Positions 42,432 to 51,683 of a stretch of DNA of 64,000 bases are shown one piece after another. How positions within the stretch are numbered: the stretch's first letter is position 1; each line of letters opens with the position of its first letter. The notes under the pieces are model-generated. The model had not been told where the DNA came from, made no database searches, and saw only the letters and a program-made list of their open reading frames with translations. The DNA is from Synechococcus sp. MIT S9220 (lineage in GTDB: Bacteria; Cyanobacteriota; Cyanobacteriia; PCC-6307; Cyanobiaceae), in NCBI RefSeq assembly GCF_014304815.1, contig NZ_CP047958.1:62001-126000 (forward strand), given 5' to 3'. Made by a program: the position numbers and the translations under genes.

Positions 42432-43862
42432 ATGGTGGCAGCGCCCACGTCCGCGGCTGAGCTGAAGCTTGGCGTCGATTGCGTCATTGCTGATATCAAC
42501 CAGGCTGATTTCGGCCGCAAGGAACTCGATATCGCCGAGACCGAGATGCCTGGCCTGATGGCATTGCGCAAAAAATATGGCAGCGAAAAGCCCCTGAAGG
42601 GCGCCCGCATCGCCGGGTCTTTGCACATGACGATCCAGACCGCGGTTCTGATTGAAACGCTGGTTGAGCTTGGCGCCGACGTGCGTTGGGCTTCCTGCAA
42701 TATTTTCTCGACGCAGGACCACGCAGCAGCTGCGATTGCAGCCAAGGGAATCCCCGTGTTCGCGGTGAAGGGCGAAACCCTGGAGGAATACTGGGAATAC
42801 ACCCACCGCATCCTCGAGTGGGGTGATGGTGGTTCACCCAACATGATTCTCGATGACGGTGGCGACGCCACCGGTCTGGTGATGTTGGGCAGCAAGGCAG
42901 AGCAGGACATCACTGTTCTCGACAACCCTTCGAATGAGGAAGAGACCTACCTCTTCGCGTCCATCAAGAAGAAGCTTGCTCAGGATTCCAGTTTCTACAG
43001 CCGCACCAAAGCGCAGATTCAGGGTGTCACTGAGGAAACCACCACGGGTGTGGCTCGTCTCTACAAGATGCAGAAGAGTGGCGAGTTGCCATTCCCTGCC
43101 ATCAACGTCAACGACTCGGTCACCAAGAGCAAATTCGACAACCTCTACGGTTGCCGCGAATCACTGGTTGACAGCATTAAGCGTGCCACCGACGTGATGG
43201 TTGCTGGCAAGCAGGCGTTGGTGATCGGCTATGGCGATGTGGGCAAGGGTTCCGCTCAGTCCTTGCGTGGACTGGGAGCAACTGTGTGCATTGCTGAGGT
43301 GGATCCCATCTGTGCCTTGCAGGCAGCCATGGAGGGCTATCGCGTCGTCCGTCTGGAGGATGTTGTCGAAGACATGGACATCTTCGTCACTGCCACCGGC
43401 AACTATCAGGTGATCCGCAATGAGCACTTGGTGAAGATGAAGGATGAGGCGATCGTCTGCAACATCGGTCATTTCGATAATGAAATTGATGTTGCTTCAC
43501 TCAAGAATTATGAGTGGGAAAACATCAAGCCTCAGGTTGATCACATCACCCTGCCCAGTGGTAACAAGATCATCTTGCTGGCTGAGGGGCGTCTGGTGAA
43601 TCTGGGCTGCGCCACAGGTCACCCCAGCTTCGTGATGAGTAACTCTTTCACTAACCAGGTGCTGGCGCAGATTGAGATCTTCACCAAGGGTAAAGAGTAC
43701 GGAAAGGAGGTCTACGTTCTGCCGAAACATCTCGACGAGATGGTGGCTCGCTTGCACCTTGGTCGTATCGGTGCCCAGCTCACCGAGCTCAGCAAGGATC
43801 AGGCCGATTACATCAATGTGCCGGTTCAAGGTCCCTACAAGCCTGATCATTACCGCTACTGA
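42432..43862 (+). CDS. ahcY: Adenosylhomocysteinase
   Basis: Hydrolyses S-adenosylhomocysteine to adenosine and homocysteine, removing the inhibitor of all SAM methyltransferases. 476 residues with [32 protein letters not shown], the NAD loop [15 protein letters not shown] and the C-terminal KPDHYRY that closes the cofactor site. The ATG at 42432 is chosen; the longer frame runs into tsaE. Followed by two terminators. Confidence 0.97.
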   Translation: MVAAPTSAAELKLGVDCVIADINQADFGRKELDIAETEMPGLMALRKKYGSEKPLKGARIAGSLHMTIQTAVLIETLVELGADVRWASCNIFSTQDHAAAAIAAKGIPVFAVKGETLEEYWEYTHRILEWGDGGSPNMILDDGGDATGLVMLGSKAEQDITVLDNPSNEEETYLFASIKKKLAQDSSFYSRTKAQIQGVTEETTTGVARLYKMQKSGELPFPAINVNDSVTKSKFDNLYGCRESLVDSIKRATDVMVAGKQALVIGYGDVGKGSAQSLRGLGATVCIAEVDPICALQAAMEGYRVVRLEDVVEDMDIFVTATGNYQVIRNEHLVKMKDEAIVCNIGHFDNEIDVASLKNYEWENIKPQVDHITLPSGNKIILLAEGRLVNLGCATGHPSFVMSNSFTNQVLAQIEIFTKGKEYGKEVYVLPKHLDEMVARLHLGRIGAQLTELSKDQADYINVPVQGPYKPDHYRY

Positions 43863-43872
43863 TTATTAGCCG

Positions 43873-43896
43873 AACAAGCTTTCTCGCTTGTTTTTT
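43873..43896 (+). terminator. Intrinsic terminator 1 after ahcY
   Basis: A perfect 7-bp stem AACAAGC/GCTTGTT with a 6-base loop, followed by a T run, begins 10 bases after the ahcY stop. Confidence 0.88.
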
Positions 43897-43897
43897 C

Positions 43898-43928
43898 AGC
43901 CAGGTCACTGTTGTGATCTGGCTTTTTT
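43898..43928 (+). terminator. Intrinsic terminator 2 after ahcY
   Basis: An 11-bp stem (AGCCAGGTCAC with GTGATCTGGCT, one G-U pair), loop TGTT, ending in six T. It starts immediately after the first terminator, giving a tandem pair. Confidence 0.9.
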
Positions 43929-44021
43929 ATTGGATGAAGACATCAATTGAAGCTCTGATGGTCTCAGTCTGAGCTTTCAGGGTTGCTTCATGGAAGACTT
44001 GCCACGACTTCAGCATGCTCC

Positions 44022-44681
44022 ATGGGGCTCACCGAATTTGTAACCCAACTGCCCGATTGGATTGGCCAAGCCGTAGAAGCCAATCCCTGGGCGGGATATG
44101 CCGCAATCTTTGCGGCCATGTTCCTGGAGAATCTGTTCCCTCCCATTCCCTCTGAGTTGATCATGCCTCTCGGAGGCTTTTATGTGCAGCAGGGCCAGCT
44201 TCAGCTGATTCCCGTGGTGATTGCGGGCCTGTTGGGAACCGTCCTCGGCGCTTTGCCCTGGTATGGGATTGGCCGCTTGATCAATGAAGAACGCATTGAG
44301 CAGTGGCTCAGTCGACATGGTCGCTGGATCGGTATTAGCCCTGAGGAGTTGTCTCGCAGCCGACGTTGGTTCAGCCGTTATGGAACTGCCCTGGTGTTTT
44401 GGGGGCGACTGGTGCCAGGCATTCGCACACTGATTTCAGTGCCTGCTGGCATTGAGTTAATGCCGATCACGCCATTTTTGCTCTGGACCACGGCAGGCAG
44501 TCTGATCTGGACCCTGTTGCTGACTGTCGCCGGCATGGTGCTTGGCGAGGGCTATAGCAACGTGGAGGTCTGGATCGATCCGGTCAGCAAGGTCATCAAG
44601 GTGATGTTGGTGGTCGCCGTTCTCGCTGGGGGGATCTGGTTGGGTCTTCGGATTTGGAGGCGACGTCAGTCCGCCGATTGA
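44022..44681 (+). CDS. DedA-family membrane protein
   Basis: 219 residues with about five hydrophobic segments. Hallmarks are AAMFLENLFPPIPSELIMPL, GALPWYGIGRLI and the Arg-rich FWGRLVPGIRTLISVPAG. DedA proteins are thought to recycle membrane lipid carriers such as undecaprenyl phosphate and to support the proton gradient. The ATG at 44022 is preferred over the upstream extension. Its stop codon lies in the loop of an inverted repeat shared with the convergent ssb 3' region. Confidence 0.9.
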   Translation: MGLTEFVTQLPDWIGQAVEANPWAGYAAIFAAMFLENLFPPIPSELIMPLGGFYVQQGQLQLIPVVIAGLLGTVLGALPWYGIGRLINEERIEQWLSRHGRWIGISPEELSRSRRWFSRYGTALVFWGRLVPGIRTLISVPAGIELMPITPFLLWTTAGSLIWTLLLTVAGMVLGEGYSNVEVWIDPVSKVIKVMLVVAVLAGGIWLGLRIWRRRQSAD

Positions 44682-44692
44682 TGGCGGACTGA
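44666..44692. repeat. Perfect 10-bp inverted repeat at the dedA/ssb 3' junction
   Basis: TCAGTCCGCC and GGCGGACTGA are separated by 7 bases, with the dedA TGA inside the loop. It lies between two convergent genes and has no T run on either side, so it may be a bidirectional 3'-end or mRNA-stabilising hairpin rather than a standard terminator. Confidence 0.7.
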
Positions 44693-44707
44693 GCGATCAG
44701 GCCACCA

Positions 44708-45088
44708 TCAGAAGGGCACTTCTTCGTCGCTGGGGCTTCCGCCTCCGAAATTGCCGCCTGCTTCCTGGTTGTCTCGCTTCGAGCCCAGAAGTTCCAGTCG
44801 ATCAACCCGAACCACGGGTTTGCAGCGCTCTTCGCCACTGTTGCGGTCGTTCCAGCGGTCCAGCTTGAAGCTACCGATGATGCCGAGCAGGGAACCCTTC
44901 TTCACGTAGTCCGCTGCCACCTGAGCCTGTTTTCCCCAGATTTCCAGATTGAACCAGTCGGGCTCGTCGTCGCGGCTGCGGCGGTTCACGGCGATGGTGA
45001 GGTTCGCCACCATGCTTCCTGATTCGAAATACCTGACTTCTGGATCACGGCCGGCACGGCCGACCAAAGTCACGGAGTTGACACCCAT
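44708..45088 (-). CDS. ssb: Single-stranded DNA-binding protein
   Basis: 126 residues. The OB fold begins MGVNSVTLVGRAGRDPEVR and contains WFNLEIWGKQAQVAADYVKK, and the acidic tip DEEVPF at the C-terminus recruits partner proteins. The linker between the fold and the tip is very short, about 20 residues, as in some cyanobacterial SSBs. Divergent from mreB with about 125 bases between starts. Confidence 0.95.
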   Translation of the reverse strand: MGVNSVTLVGRAGRDPEVRYFESGSMVANLTIAVNRRSRDDEPDWFNLEIWGKQAQVAADYVKKGSLLGIIGSFKLDRWNDRNSGEERCKPVVRVDRLELLGSKRDNQEAGGNFGGGSPSDEEVPF

Positions 45089-45213
45089 TGAATCTCTCCT
45101 GTTTGTGGGTCAATGATGCGCCACGGTTGTCAAAACTGACGGTTGTCGTGGCTGCCTTCTAGAAGTTCCACCTTCAAACGAATCTGTAACAGATGGGGCC
45201 TGAGACTGCCCCT

Positions 45214-46293
45214 ATGATTCGCCGAAATGTGTTCTCGCCAGTGCTGTTCCGCCGTTTCCAGCTGTCCCGCGATATCGGCATCGACCTGGGTACCGCTAAC
45301 ACCCTGATTTACGTCTCTGGCAAGGGAATCGTGTTGCAGGAACCCTCCGTGGTGGCCCTGGATCTCGAACGTGGCGTGACCATGGCCGTTGGTGACGAGG
45401 CCAAGCTGATGTTGGGCCGCACGCCTGGAAATATTCGTGCTGTTCGCCCCCTTCGCGATGGTGTGATCGCCGATTTCGACGCGGCTGAGCAGATGCTGAA
45501 AACCTTCATTCAGAAAGGCAATGAAGGCCGCGGCATCGTGGCTCCTCGTCTGGTTGTGGGGATCCCCAGTGGGGTCACCGGCGTGGAGCGACGTGCTGTT
45601 CGTGAGGCCGGTCTTGCCGGAGCACGGGAAGTTCATCTCATTGATGAACCTGTCGCTGCTGCAATCGGCGCTGGTCTGCCGGTCACGGAACCTGTTGGCA
45701 CGATGATTGTCGACATTGGCGGCGGCACCACCGAGGTGGCGGTGCTCAGCCTTGGTGGCACCGTGCTCAGTGAATCGGTGCGCGTTGCTGGAGATGAGAT
45801 CAGTGACTCCATCGGGGTCTACCTGAAGAAAGTGCACAACCTCGTTGTGGGTGAGCGCACTGCAGAAGAGATCAAGATCCGCATCGGTTCGGCGTTCCCT
45901 GATAACGAGTTCGATCAGACGGTGATGGATGTTCGCGGCTTACACCTGTTGTCTGGACTGCCGCGAACCATTCAGTTGCAGGCAGGGGATCTGCGTGAGG
46001 CCATCGCTGAGCCTTTGAACGTGATTGTGGAGGCTGTGAAGCGCACCCTCGAGCGCACTCCGCCCGAGCTTGCCGCCGACATCGTCGATCGTGGAATCAT
46101 GTTGGCCGGTGGCGGAGCGTTGGTCCGCGGCATCAGTGATCTGATCAGCCATGAAACGGGGATTTTCACCCACATCGCCGAGGAGCCACTCCTTTGCGTG
46201 GTTAAGGGTTGTGGTCAGGTCCTTGAGGACTACAAGCGTCTGCAGAGGGTGCTCGACACACCTGAATTTGTTCGCTCTGCTTCCGCTCTCTAA
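45214..46293 (+). CDS. mreB: Rod-shape determining actin MreB
   Basis: 359 residues of actin-like ATPase that organises lateral cell-wall synthesis. Phosphate-1 loop DIGIDLGTANTLIY, phosphate-2 IVDIGGGTTEVAVLSLGG and adenosine motif IMLAGGGALVRGI are intact, and the N-terminal hydrophobic residues before the fold may aid membrane binding. The ATG at 45214 is chosen; 45193 would add 7 residues. First gene of mreB-mreC-mreD. Confidence 0.96.
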   Translation: MIRRNVFSPVLFRRFQLSRDIGIDLGTANTLIYVSGKGIVLQEPSVVALDLERGVTMAVGDEAKLMLGRTPGNIRAVRPLRDGVIADFDAAEQMLKTFIQKGNEGRGIVAPRLVVGIPSGVTGVERRAVREAGLAGAREVHLIDEPVAAAIGAGLPVTEPVGTMIVDIGGGTTEVAVLSLGGTVLSESVRVAGDEISDSIGVYLKKVHNLVVGERTAEEIKIRIGSAFPDNEFDQTVMDVRGLHLLSGLPRTIQLQAGDLREAIAEPLNVIVEAVKRTLERTPPELAADIVDRGIMLAGGGALVRGISDLISHETGIFTHIAEEPLLCVVKGCGQVLEDYKRLQRVLDTPEFVRSASAL

Positions 46294-46298
46294 TCGCC

Positions 46299-47042
46299 AT
46301 GGGTTCCTCCCAGAGGCCCCAGGGCTCAAGGCTGCGCTCCATCCAGCGGCTATGGCCGTGGTTGGTGTTGTTGCTCGCTCTTGGTTTGGTGCGTCTGAGC
46401 AAAGGGGCTGGCTTTGCTGATGGCTTCGCCTTGCTGAGTCGGCCCTTCTGGCCGGGGGCTGCTCAGCGCGAGTGGATTGAGACTGCCAAACAGCAGGAGC
46501 AGCTCTCCCGGCTGGAGCTTCTGGAGCAAGACAACGCACGCCTGAGGGGTTTGTTGGCGCTTGATCAGCAGTCGTCGGGAGACTGGCTTCAGGCTGCGGT
46601 GATCTCGCGCACAGCATCAGGTTGGTGGCAACAGTTGCTGCTGGGCAAAGGTGCGACTGAAGGTGTGGGCAAGGATGATGCAGTGATCGGTCCTGGAGGC
46701 CTGGTCGGCAGGGTTCAGAGCGTGACACCCACCACCAGCAGCGTCCGTTTGCTCACGGCCCCTGGTAGTCGCATCGGCGTTTGGTTGCCGCGCACCCAGC
46801 AGCATGGGCTGCTGGTGGGCCTTGGAACAGCCCGGCCACAGTTGCAATTTCTCGATAAGGACATCCAGGTCCGTCCAGGTGATCTCGTGAGTACTTCACC
46901 GGCGAGCACTCTGCTGCCACCCAATTTGCCCGTGGCAGTGGTGCAGTCGCTTAATGCCAGATCGGTCCCGGCGCCAACCGCTCTCGTGCAGCTGATCGCC
47001 CCGCCTGATGCCATCGATTGGGTCCAGGTCAAGGTGCGCTGA
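46299..47042 (+). CDS. mreC: Rod-shape determining protein MreC
   Basis: 247 residues. One transmembrane helix (about 19-35, WPWLVLLLALGLVRL), a short coiled coil (ETAKQQEQLSRLELLEQDNA), then two beta-barrel domains with the typical GLVGRVQSVTPTTSSVRLL. MreC scaffolds the elongasome in the periplasm. 5 bases after mreB. Confidence 0.93.
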   Translation: MGSSQRPQGSRLRSIQRLWPWLVLLLALGLVRLSKGAGFADGFALLSRPFWPGAAQREWIETAKQQEQLSRLELLEQDNARLRGLLALDQQSSGDWLQAAVISRTASGWWQQLLLGKGATEGVGKDDAVIGPGGLVGRVQSVTPTTSSVRLLTAPGSRIGVWLPRTQQHGLLVGLGTARPQLQFLDKDIQVRPGDLVSTSPASTLLPPNLPVAVVQSLNARSVPAPTALVQLIAPPDAIDWVQVKVR

Positions 47043-47045
47043 CTG

Positions 47046-47549
47046 ATGACGCGCCTGCATCGACAACCCATCTGCGTGGCTTCTGCCCTCTTGGTGCCGA
47101 TCCTGCAGATGGCATCACCTTCCTGGATCAACCTGGATGGTGTTCCGCCCAGCTGGGCGATCCTCTGGTTGCTGCCCTGGTCATTGGTGGATGGTCCGCT
47201 TGCCGGTGCGATTGCAGGAGCAGCGATTGGACTGGTGCTGGATGGTCTGAGCCTCGGGGATGTCAGTCAGGTGCCCGCTCTGGTCTTGATGGGTTGGTGG
47301 TGGGGACGGCTGGGACGCCGCGGCCCGCCGATTCAGCGCAGCCTCAATCTGGGATTGCTGGCCTGGATCGGCGCGCTGGTTCTGGGTTTGTCCCTATGGC
47401 TCCAGTGGCTGGTGCTGGGATCATCCGATGGACTGACCCAGTCGTGGGCGCTGCACACCACGCTCGCCCAGGCTTTGATCACTGGACTGCTGGCACCGTT
47501 AATTGGATCCTGGCAGCTGCTTTTGTGGCGACGGCGAGCACCCGCATGA
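47046..47549 (+). CDS. mreD: Rod-shape determining protein MreD
   Basis: 167 residues with five predicted transmembrane segments. The family is divergent; position after mreC (3-base gap), size and the SLVDGPLAGAIAGAAIGLVL segment support the call. The stop overlaps the ATG of the next gene (ATGA), so translation is probably coupled. Confidence 0.88.
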   Translation: MTRLHRQPICVASALLVPILQMASPSWINLDGVPPSWAILWLLPWSLVDGPLAGAIAGAAIGLVLDGLSLGDVSQVPALVLMGWWWGRLGRRGPPIQRSLNLGLLAWIGALVLGLSLWLQWLVLGSSDGLTQSWALHTTLAQALITGLLAPLIGSWQLLLWRRRAPA

Positions 47550-48853
47550 TTGTGTCTTTGCGACGGCGCCGGTTTCTGTCCGGCCTGGCTCTCTCCGGTT
47601 TGGCGTTGTTCATCTGGGGGTGTCGTCCGGGTTCGGTTCCTGAGGGAACTCTCCAGCTTTGGACCCTGCAGTTGGCCCCAAAGTTCAATCCTTATATGGA
47701 TGACGTGCTTGGGTCTTGGGACAAGCTCCATCCAGAGGCACTGGTGCGATGGACAGACCTCCCCTGGGGGTCGGTAGAGCGCAAGCTGCTAGCCGCTGTG
47801 TTTGCACGCACCGCACCTGATGTGGTGAACCTCAATCCTCCTTTCGCCGCCAATCTGGCCAGCAAGGGTGGCCTCACTGATCTCACAGCTCTTTTGCCGC
47901 CTGGTGCAGAGCAGAACTACTTGCCATCGGTCTGGGAGGCAGCCAGGGATCCTGAGGCAGGTCAGATCGCCATCCCCTGGTATCTGACGGTCCGTCTGAG
48001 CCTGGTGAACGGTGACCTTCTGCGTCAGGCGGGTCTCTCCAGGGCTCCTCGTCGATGGGATGAAGTGCCTGCTTATGCCCGCAGCATCCGCGAGCGCACG
48101 GGTCGTTACGGCCTCTTTGTGACTGTAGTTCCAGACGATTCCGCAGAGCTTTTGGAGTCGTTCGTGCAGATGGGCGTCAGTCTTCTAGATGCACGTCAGA
48201 GAGCCGCATTCAACACGCCGGCAGGTCGCAAGGCCTTTGCGTTCTGGACTGATCTGTATCGCGAAGGTTTGTTGCCTCGGGAAGTGGTGAGTCAGGGGCA
48301 GCGGCGGGCCATTGAGCTGTACCAGAGTGGTGAGCTTGCATTGCTTGCCAGCGGCGCTGAGTTTCTGCGCAGCATTCAGACCAATGCCCCCGGTGTGGCT
48401 GCGGTGACCACGCCTCAGCCACCTCTGACTGGTTCGGACGGCACAGCCAATGTGGCCTTGATGACACTTGCCGTGCCTCGGCAGAGTCAGCAGGCTGGCG
48501 AAGCTGTTGAACTGGCCCTGTTCCTGACCAACGGAACCAACCAAGCTCGTTTCGCGCGAGAGGCGAGAGTGCTGCCGTCTTCTCTTGAAGCGCTGTCTGC
48601 GATTCGTGCCGAGCTTGAGGTTGAGCAGCCATCCAATCCTGCTGAGGCTCAGATCCGTGATGCACGTCTGTTGTCGGCGGAGACCTTGAACACTGCCCGG
48701 GTGCTTGTGCCTGCGACCCCGGGGGTGAAGCGCTTGCAGAGCATCATCTATACCCAGTTGCAGCGGGCCATGTTGGGTCAGATCAGCAGTGATCAGGCCG
48801 TGCTTGAGGCAGAGCAGCAATGGAACCGTTATGCCAGTGCCCGATGGCCCTGA
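47546..48853 (+). CDS. ABC transporter sugar-type solute-binding lipoprotein
   Basis: 435 residues. The N-terminus has a twin-arginine-like motif (RRRRFLSG), a hydrophobic stretch and Cys at residue 26 in LFIWGC, suggesting Tat export and possibly lipid attachment, though Trp at -2 is unusual for a lipobox. The mature protein is a type 1 extracellular solute-binding protein (LQLWTLQLAPKFNPYMDD, APDVVNLNPPFAANLASKGG, AIPWYLTVRLSLVN) of the sugar/compatible-solute group. No permease or ATPase gene is adjacent. It is coupled to mreD by an ATGA overlap. Confidence 0.87.
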   Translation: MIVSLRRRRFLSGLALSGLALFIWGCRPGSVPEGTLQLWTLQLAPKFNPYMDDVLGSWDKLHPEALVRWTDLPWGSVERKLLAAVFARTAPDVVNLNPPFAANLASKGGLTDLTALLPPGAEQNYLPSVWEAARDPEAGQIAIPWYLTVRLSLVNGDLLRQAGLSRAPRRWDEVPAYARSIRERTGRYGLFVTVVPDDSAELLESFVQMGVSLLDARQRAAFNTPAGRKAFAFWTDLYREGLLPREVVSQGQRRAIELYQSGELALLASGAEFLRSIQTNAPGVAAVTTPQPPLTGSDGTANVALMTLAVPRQSQQAGEAVELALFLTNGTNQARFAREARVLPSSLEALSAIRAELEVEQPSNPAEAQIRDARLLSAETLNTARVLVPATPGVKRLQSIIYTQLQRAMLGQISSDQAVLEAEQQWNRYASARWP

Positions 48854-48975
48854 ACCCCCTGTTGAGCGACTGCTTCAATTCTTAAAAGAAGCCAAAACCT
48901 GTTCCCGGTTTGGATCGCGGAGCTCGATCCGTTCACGTCGAACTGTAGGGTTGCAATTCTTACCCGATGGAGTGT

Positions 48976-49785
48976 ATGCCCGAAGGCCCATCCCACCAAC
49001 TTGATGGCGATGGGTCTCTCCAGGGAGCTCCAGAGTCCGTCAAGGCCACATTGCTGGTCGTCGACGACGAGCCTGCAGTCCGTCGTGTCTTGGTGATGCG
49101 ACTTCAGTTAGCTGGTTATCGCGTTGTCTGTGCAGAAGATGGCGAGGAGGCCCTTGAGGTGTTCCATCGCGAATCGCCAGACCTCGTCGTTCTCGACGTC
49201 ATGCTGCCGAAGCTGGATGGTTTCGCAGTTTGTCGGCGTCTGCGGGCCGAATCCTGTGTGCCGATCATTTTCTTGTCGGCCCTTGAAGCCATCTCTGAAC
49301 GAGTGGCAGGCCTTGACCTCGGTGCAGATGACTACCTGCCCAAACCTTTCAGTCCTAAAGAACTGGAAGCCAGAATTGCCACGATCCTCCGTCGCGTAGG
49401 GAGAGGTTCAGCCACCGCTGAGCCTCGTGAATTGCCGACCGGGCAGGGAGTCGTTCGCGTTGGTGACCTTGTGGTGGACACCAACCGTCGCCAAGTCACG
49501 CGAGGCAGTGAGCGCATTTCACTGACTTACACCGAATTCAGCTTGCTTGAGCTCTTGTTCAGGGAACCTGGACGGGTTGTTCCTCGTGCAGAAATTCTTG
49601 AGCAGCTCTGGGGTTATCCACCTCGCCGTGCTGCGGACCTTCGAGTGGTTGATGTTTATGTGGCGCGACTGCGCGGCAAACTTGAACCGGATCCGCGGAA
49701 TCCTGAACTGATTCTCACGGTGCGCGGTATCGGCTATTCCTCCCAGCGCATGGGCGATAACGCTCCTGCAGCAGTGGCCAGTTGA
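48976..49785 (+). CDS. OmpR-family response regulator, RpaB/Ycf27-like
   Basis: 269 residues. The receiver has acidic residues in VVDDEPAVRR, phosphoacceptor Asp74 in LVVLDVMLPKLDGF and Lys in KPFSPKELEARI. The winged-helix output domain follows (LTYTEFSLLELLFREPGRV, VVDVYVARLRGKLE, LTVRGIGYSSQRM). It is close to RpaB, which controls high-light and photosynthesis genes through HLR1 sites, but the recognition region (GYPPRRAADLRVVDVYVAR) differs from RpaB as I know it, so it may be a paralog. No kinase gene is adjacent. ATG 48967 is an alternative start. Confidence 0.9.
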   Translation: MPEGPSHQLDGDGSLQGAPESVKATLLVVDDEPAVRRVLVMRLQLAGYRVVCAEDGEEALEVFHRESPDLVVLDVMLPKLDGFAVCRRLRAESCVPIIFLSALEAISERVAGLDLGADDYLPKPFSPKELEARIATILRRVGRGSATAEPRELPTGQGVVRVGDLVVDTNRRQVTRGSERISLTYTEFSLLELLFREPGRVVPRAEILEQLWGYPPRRAADLRVVDVYVARLRGKLEPDPRNPELILTVRGIGYSSQRMGDNAPAAVAS

Positions 49786-49870
49786 GATCCTCCTGCTGAC
49801 GTTCTGACGCCGATTTCTCACTTGATGGCACCATCGACCGGCAGGATGGCGCCCATGTGAGTTCTTTTCC

Positions 49871-51340
49871 GTGTCAGAACTGCGAGAGACCCGCTTAGAG
49901 AAGGCGAATGCACTCAGGGAGCAGGGTGTAGAGCCCTATGCCCTCCATTTCGATCCCACCGATCGGATGGCTCAGCTGCAGGACGTCCACGCTGATCTGC
50001 CCAATGGGGAAGAGCGGGATCTCAAGGTGGCCGTCGCCGGTCGGGTGATGACGCGACGGGTGATGGGCAAACTTGCTTTCTTCACCCTGTCTGATGAGAC
50101 GGGCACGATCCAGTTGTTTCTGGAGAAGTCGACTCTGGGCGAGTCGTTTGCCCAGATCACTTCGCTTGTGGATGCGGGCGACCTCATCGGTGTGAGCGGC
50201 ATCCTGCGCCGAACGGATCGCGGTGAGCTTTCGGTGAAAGTTGCCAAGTGGACCATGCTCACCAAAGCGCTGCAGCCGTTGCCTGATAAGTGGCATGGTC
50301 TCGCCGATGTGGAAAAGCGCTACCGGCAGCGCTATCTCGACCTGATCGTGACTCCTCAGTCGCGGGAAACCTTCCGGCGGCGTGCGTTAACAGTGAGCTC
50401 AATCCGGCGCTGGTTGGATGATCGCGACTTCCTGGAGATCGAGACACCCGTTCTCCAGAGCCAGCCGGGTGGTGCTGATGCTCGGCCCTTTGAAACGCAT
50501 CACAACGCTCTGGACCTGCCGCTGACGTTGAGAATCGCCACGGAATTGCACCTCAAGAGACTGGTTGTGGGGGGCTTCGAGCGTGTGTATGAGCTCGGCA
50601 GGATCTTCCGCAACGAGGGCATCAGCACTCGACATAACCCTGAATTCACGTCCGTGGAGGTGTACCAGGCCTACGCCGATTACCTGGGGATGATGGAGCT
50701 CACTGAGCAGATGATCAGTTCTGTCTGCCAGGAGGTTTGCGGTAGTCAGACCATCAGCTATCAAGGCACCGAGATTGATCTGACCCCTCCCTGGAGGCGG
50801 GCAACCATGCATGAGCTGGTCCAGGACGCCACCGGCCTGGATTTTCATGCCTTCAGCACTCGAGAGGAAGCCGCAACAGCCATGGCGGCCAAGGGTCTGC
50901 ACGTTCCTGCGTTGGCTGATTCCGTGGGACGGCTTCTGAATGAAGCGTTTGAACAGGCTGTGGAATCCACTCTGATCCAGCCCACGTTCGTGATGGACTA
51001 TCCCTTGGACATTTCGCCCCTGGCTCGTCCGCATCGCAGTAAGCCCGGTTTGGTTGAACGTTTTGAACTGTTCATCGTTGGCAGAGAGCACGCCAATGCC
51101 TTCAGCGAGCTCACTGATCCAGTCGATCAGCGTCAGCGTCTGGAAGCACAACAGGAGCGCAAGGCCGCTGGAGATCTGGAGGCGCAGGGCTTGGATGAGG
51201 ATTTCGTCAATGCTCTGGAGGTGGGCATGCCTCCCACAGGTGGTCTCGGCATCGGCATCGATCGATTGGTGATGCTGCTCACGGACAGCCCTTCCATCCG
51301 CGACGTGATCGCCTTCCCGCTGCTTCGCCCTGAGGTTTGA
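49871..51340 (+). CDS. lysS: Lysyl-tRNA synthetase, class II
   Basis: 489 residues. OB-fold anticodon domain ([19 protein letters not shown]) followed by the class II core: motif 1 around [18 protein letters not shown], motif 2 [15 protein letters not shown] and motif 3 [13 protein letters not shown]. Starts at GTG 49871 with the expected [19 protein letters not shown]. It follows the response regulator by 85 bases. Confidence 0.96.
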   Translation: MSELRETRLEKANALREQGVEPYALHFDPTDRMAQLQDVHADLPNGEERDLKVAVAGRVMTRRVMGKLAFFTLSDETGTIQLFLEKSTLGESFAQITSLVDAGDLIGVSGILRRTDRGELSVKVAKWTMLTKALQPLPDKWHGLADVEKRYRQRYLDLIVTPQSRETFRRRALTVSSIRRWLDDRDFLEIETPVLQSQPGGADARPFETHHNALDLPLTLRIATELHLKRLVVGGFERVYELGRIFRNEGISTRHNPEFTSVEVYQAYADYLGMMELTEQMISSVCQEVCGSQTISYQGTEIDLTPPWRRATMHELVQDATGLDFHAFSTREEAATAMAAKGLHVPALADSVGRLLNEAFEQAVESTLIQPTFVMDYPLDISPLARPHRSKPGLVERFELFIVGREHANAFSELTDPVDQRQRLEAQQERKAAGDLEAQGLDEDFVNALEVGMPPTGGLGIGIDRLVMLLTDSPSIRDVIAFPLLRPEV

Positions 51341-51407
51341 GTGTGTTGGGAGGTTGCCTTGTGCCCTCAGGGTGGATAATGGAGCACAGTGGCATGGTCC
51401 CTTTCCA

Positions 51408-51671
51408 ATGAGTGGTGAGCGCGTAGGTTTCCGCTTCAAGCACGCCGATGCGGTGGTCAAGCGCAATCCCCAGGGGCGCTCCCGCCGCGGCTGGGTGATG
51501 GAGCCCGTTGAGCAGACCACCAGCCGAGGCACCAAGATGCCCGCTTATCGGATTCGCTGGCGCGACAGCGAGCGTCCTGAGATCGTGCTTCAGCACATGC
51601 TGATTGCCGATCCTGATCCGACCCCACCGCCCGAGAACGTCAGCCTTGAGCCTCCTGCTCCCAAGGCTTGA
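51408..51671 (+). CDS. Conserved small hypothetical protein
   Basis: 87 residues, not recognised. It is basic in the first half (FRFKHADAVVKRNPQGRSRR) with a short beta-rich core (YRIRWRDSERPEIVLQHMLI) and a Pro-rich end. The core could be a small SH3/Tudor-like barrel. A GATAAT hexamer at 51375-51380 with TTGCCT 15 bases upstream may be its promoter. It faces the coiled-coil gene of the ergothioneine cluster, with 12 bases between the stops. Confidence 0.7.
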   Translation: MSGERVGFRFKHADAVVKRNPQGRSRRGWVMEPVEQTTSRGTKMPAYRIRWRDSERPEIVLQHMLIADPDPTPPPENVSLEPPAPKA

Positions 51672-51683
51672 TTGATCCAGGAA

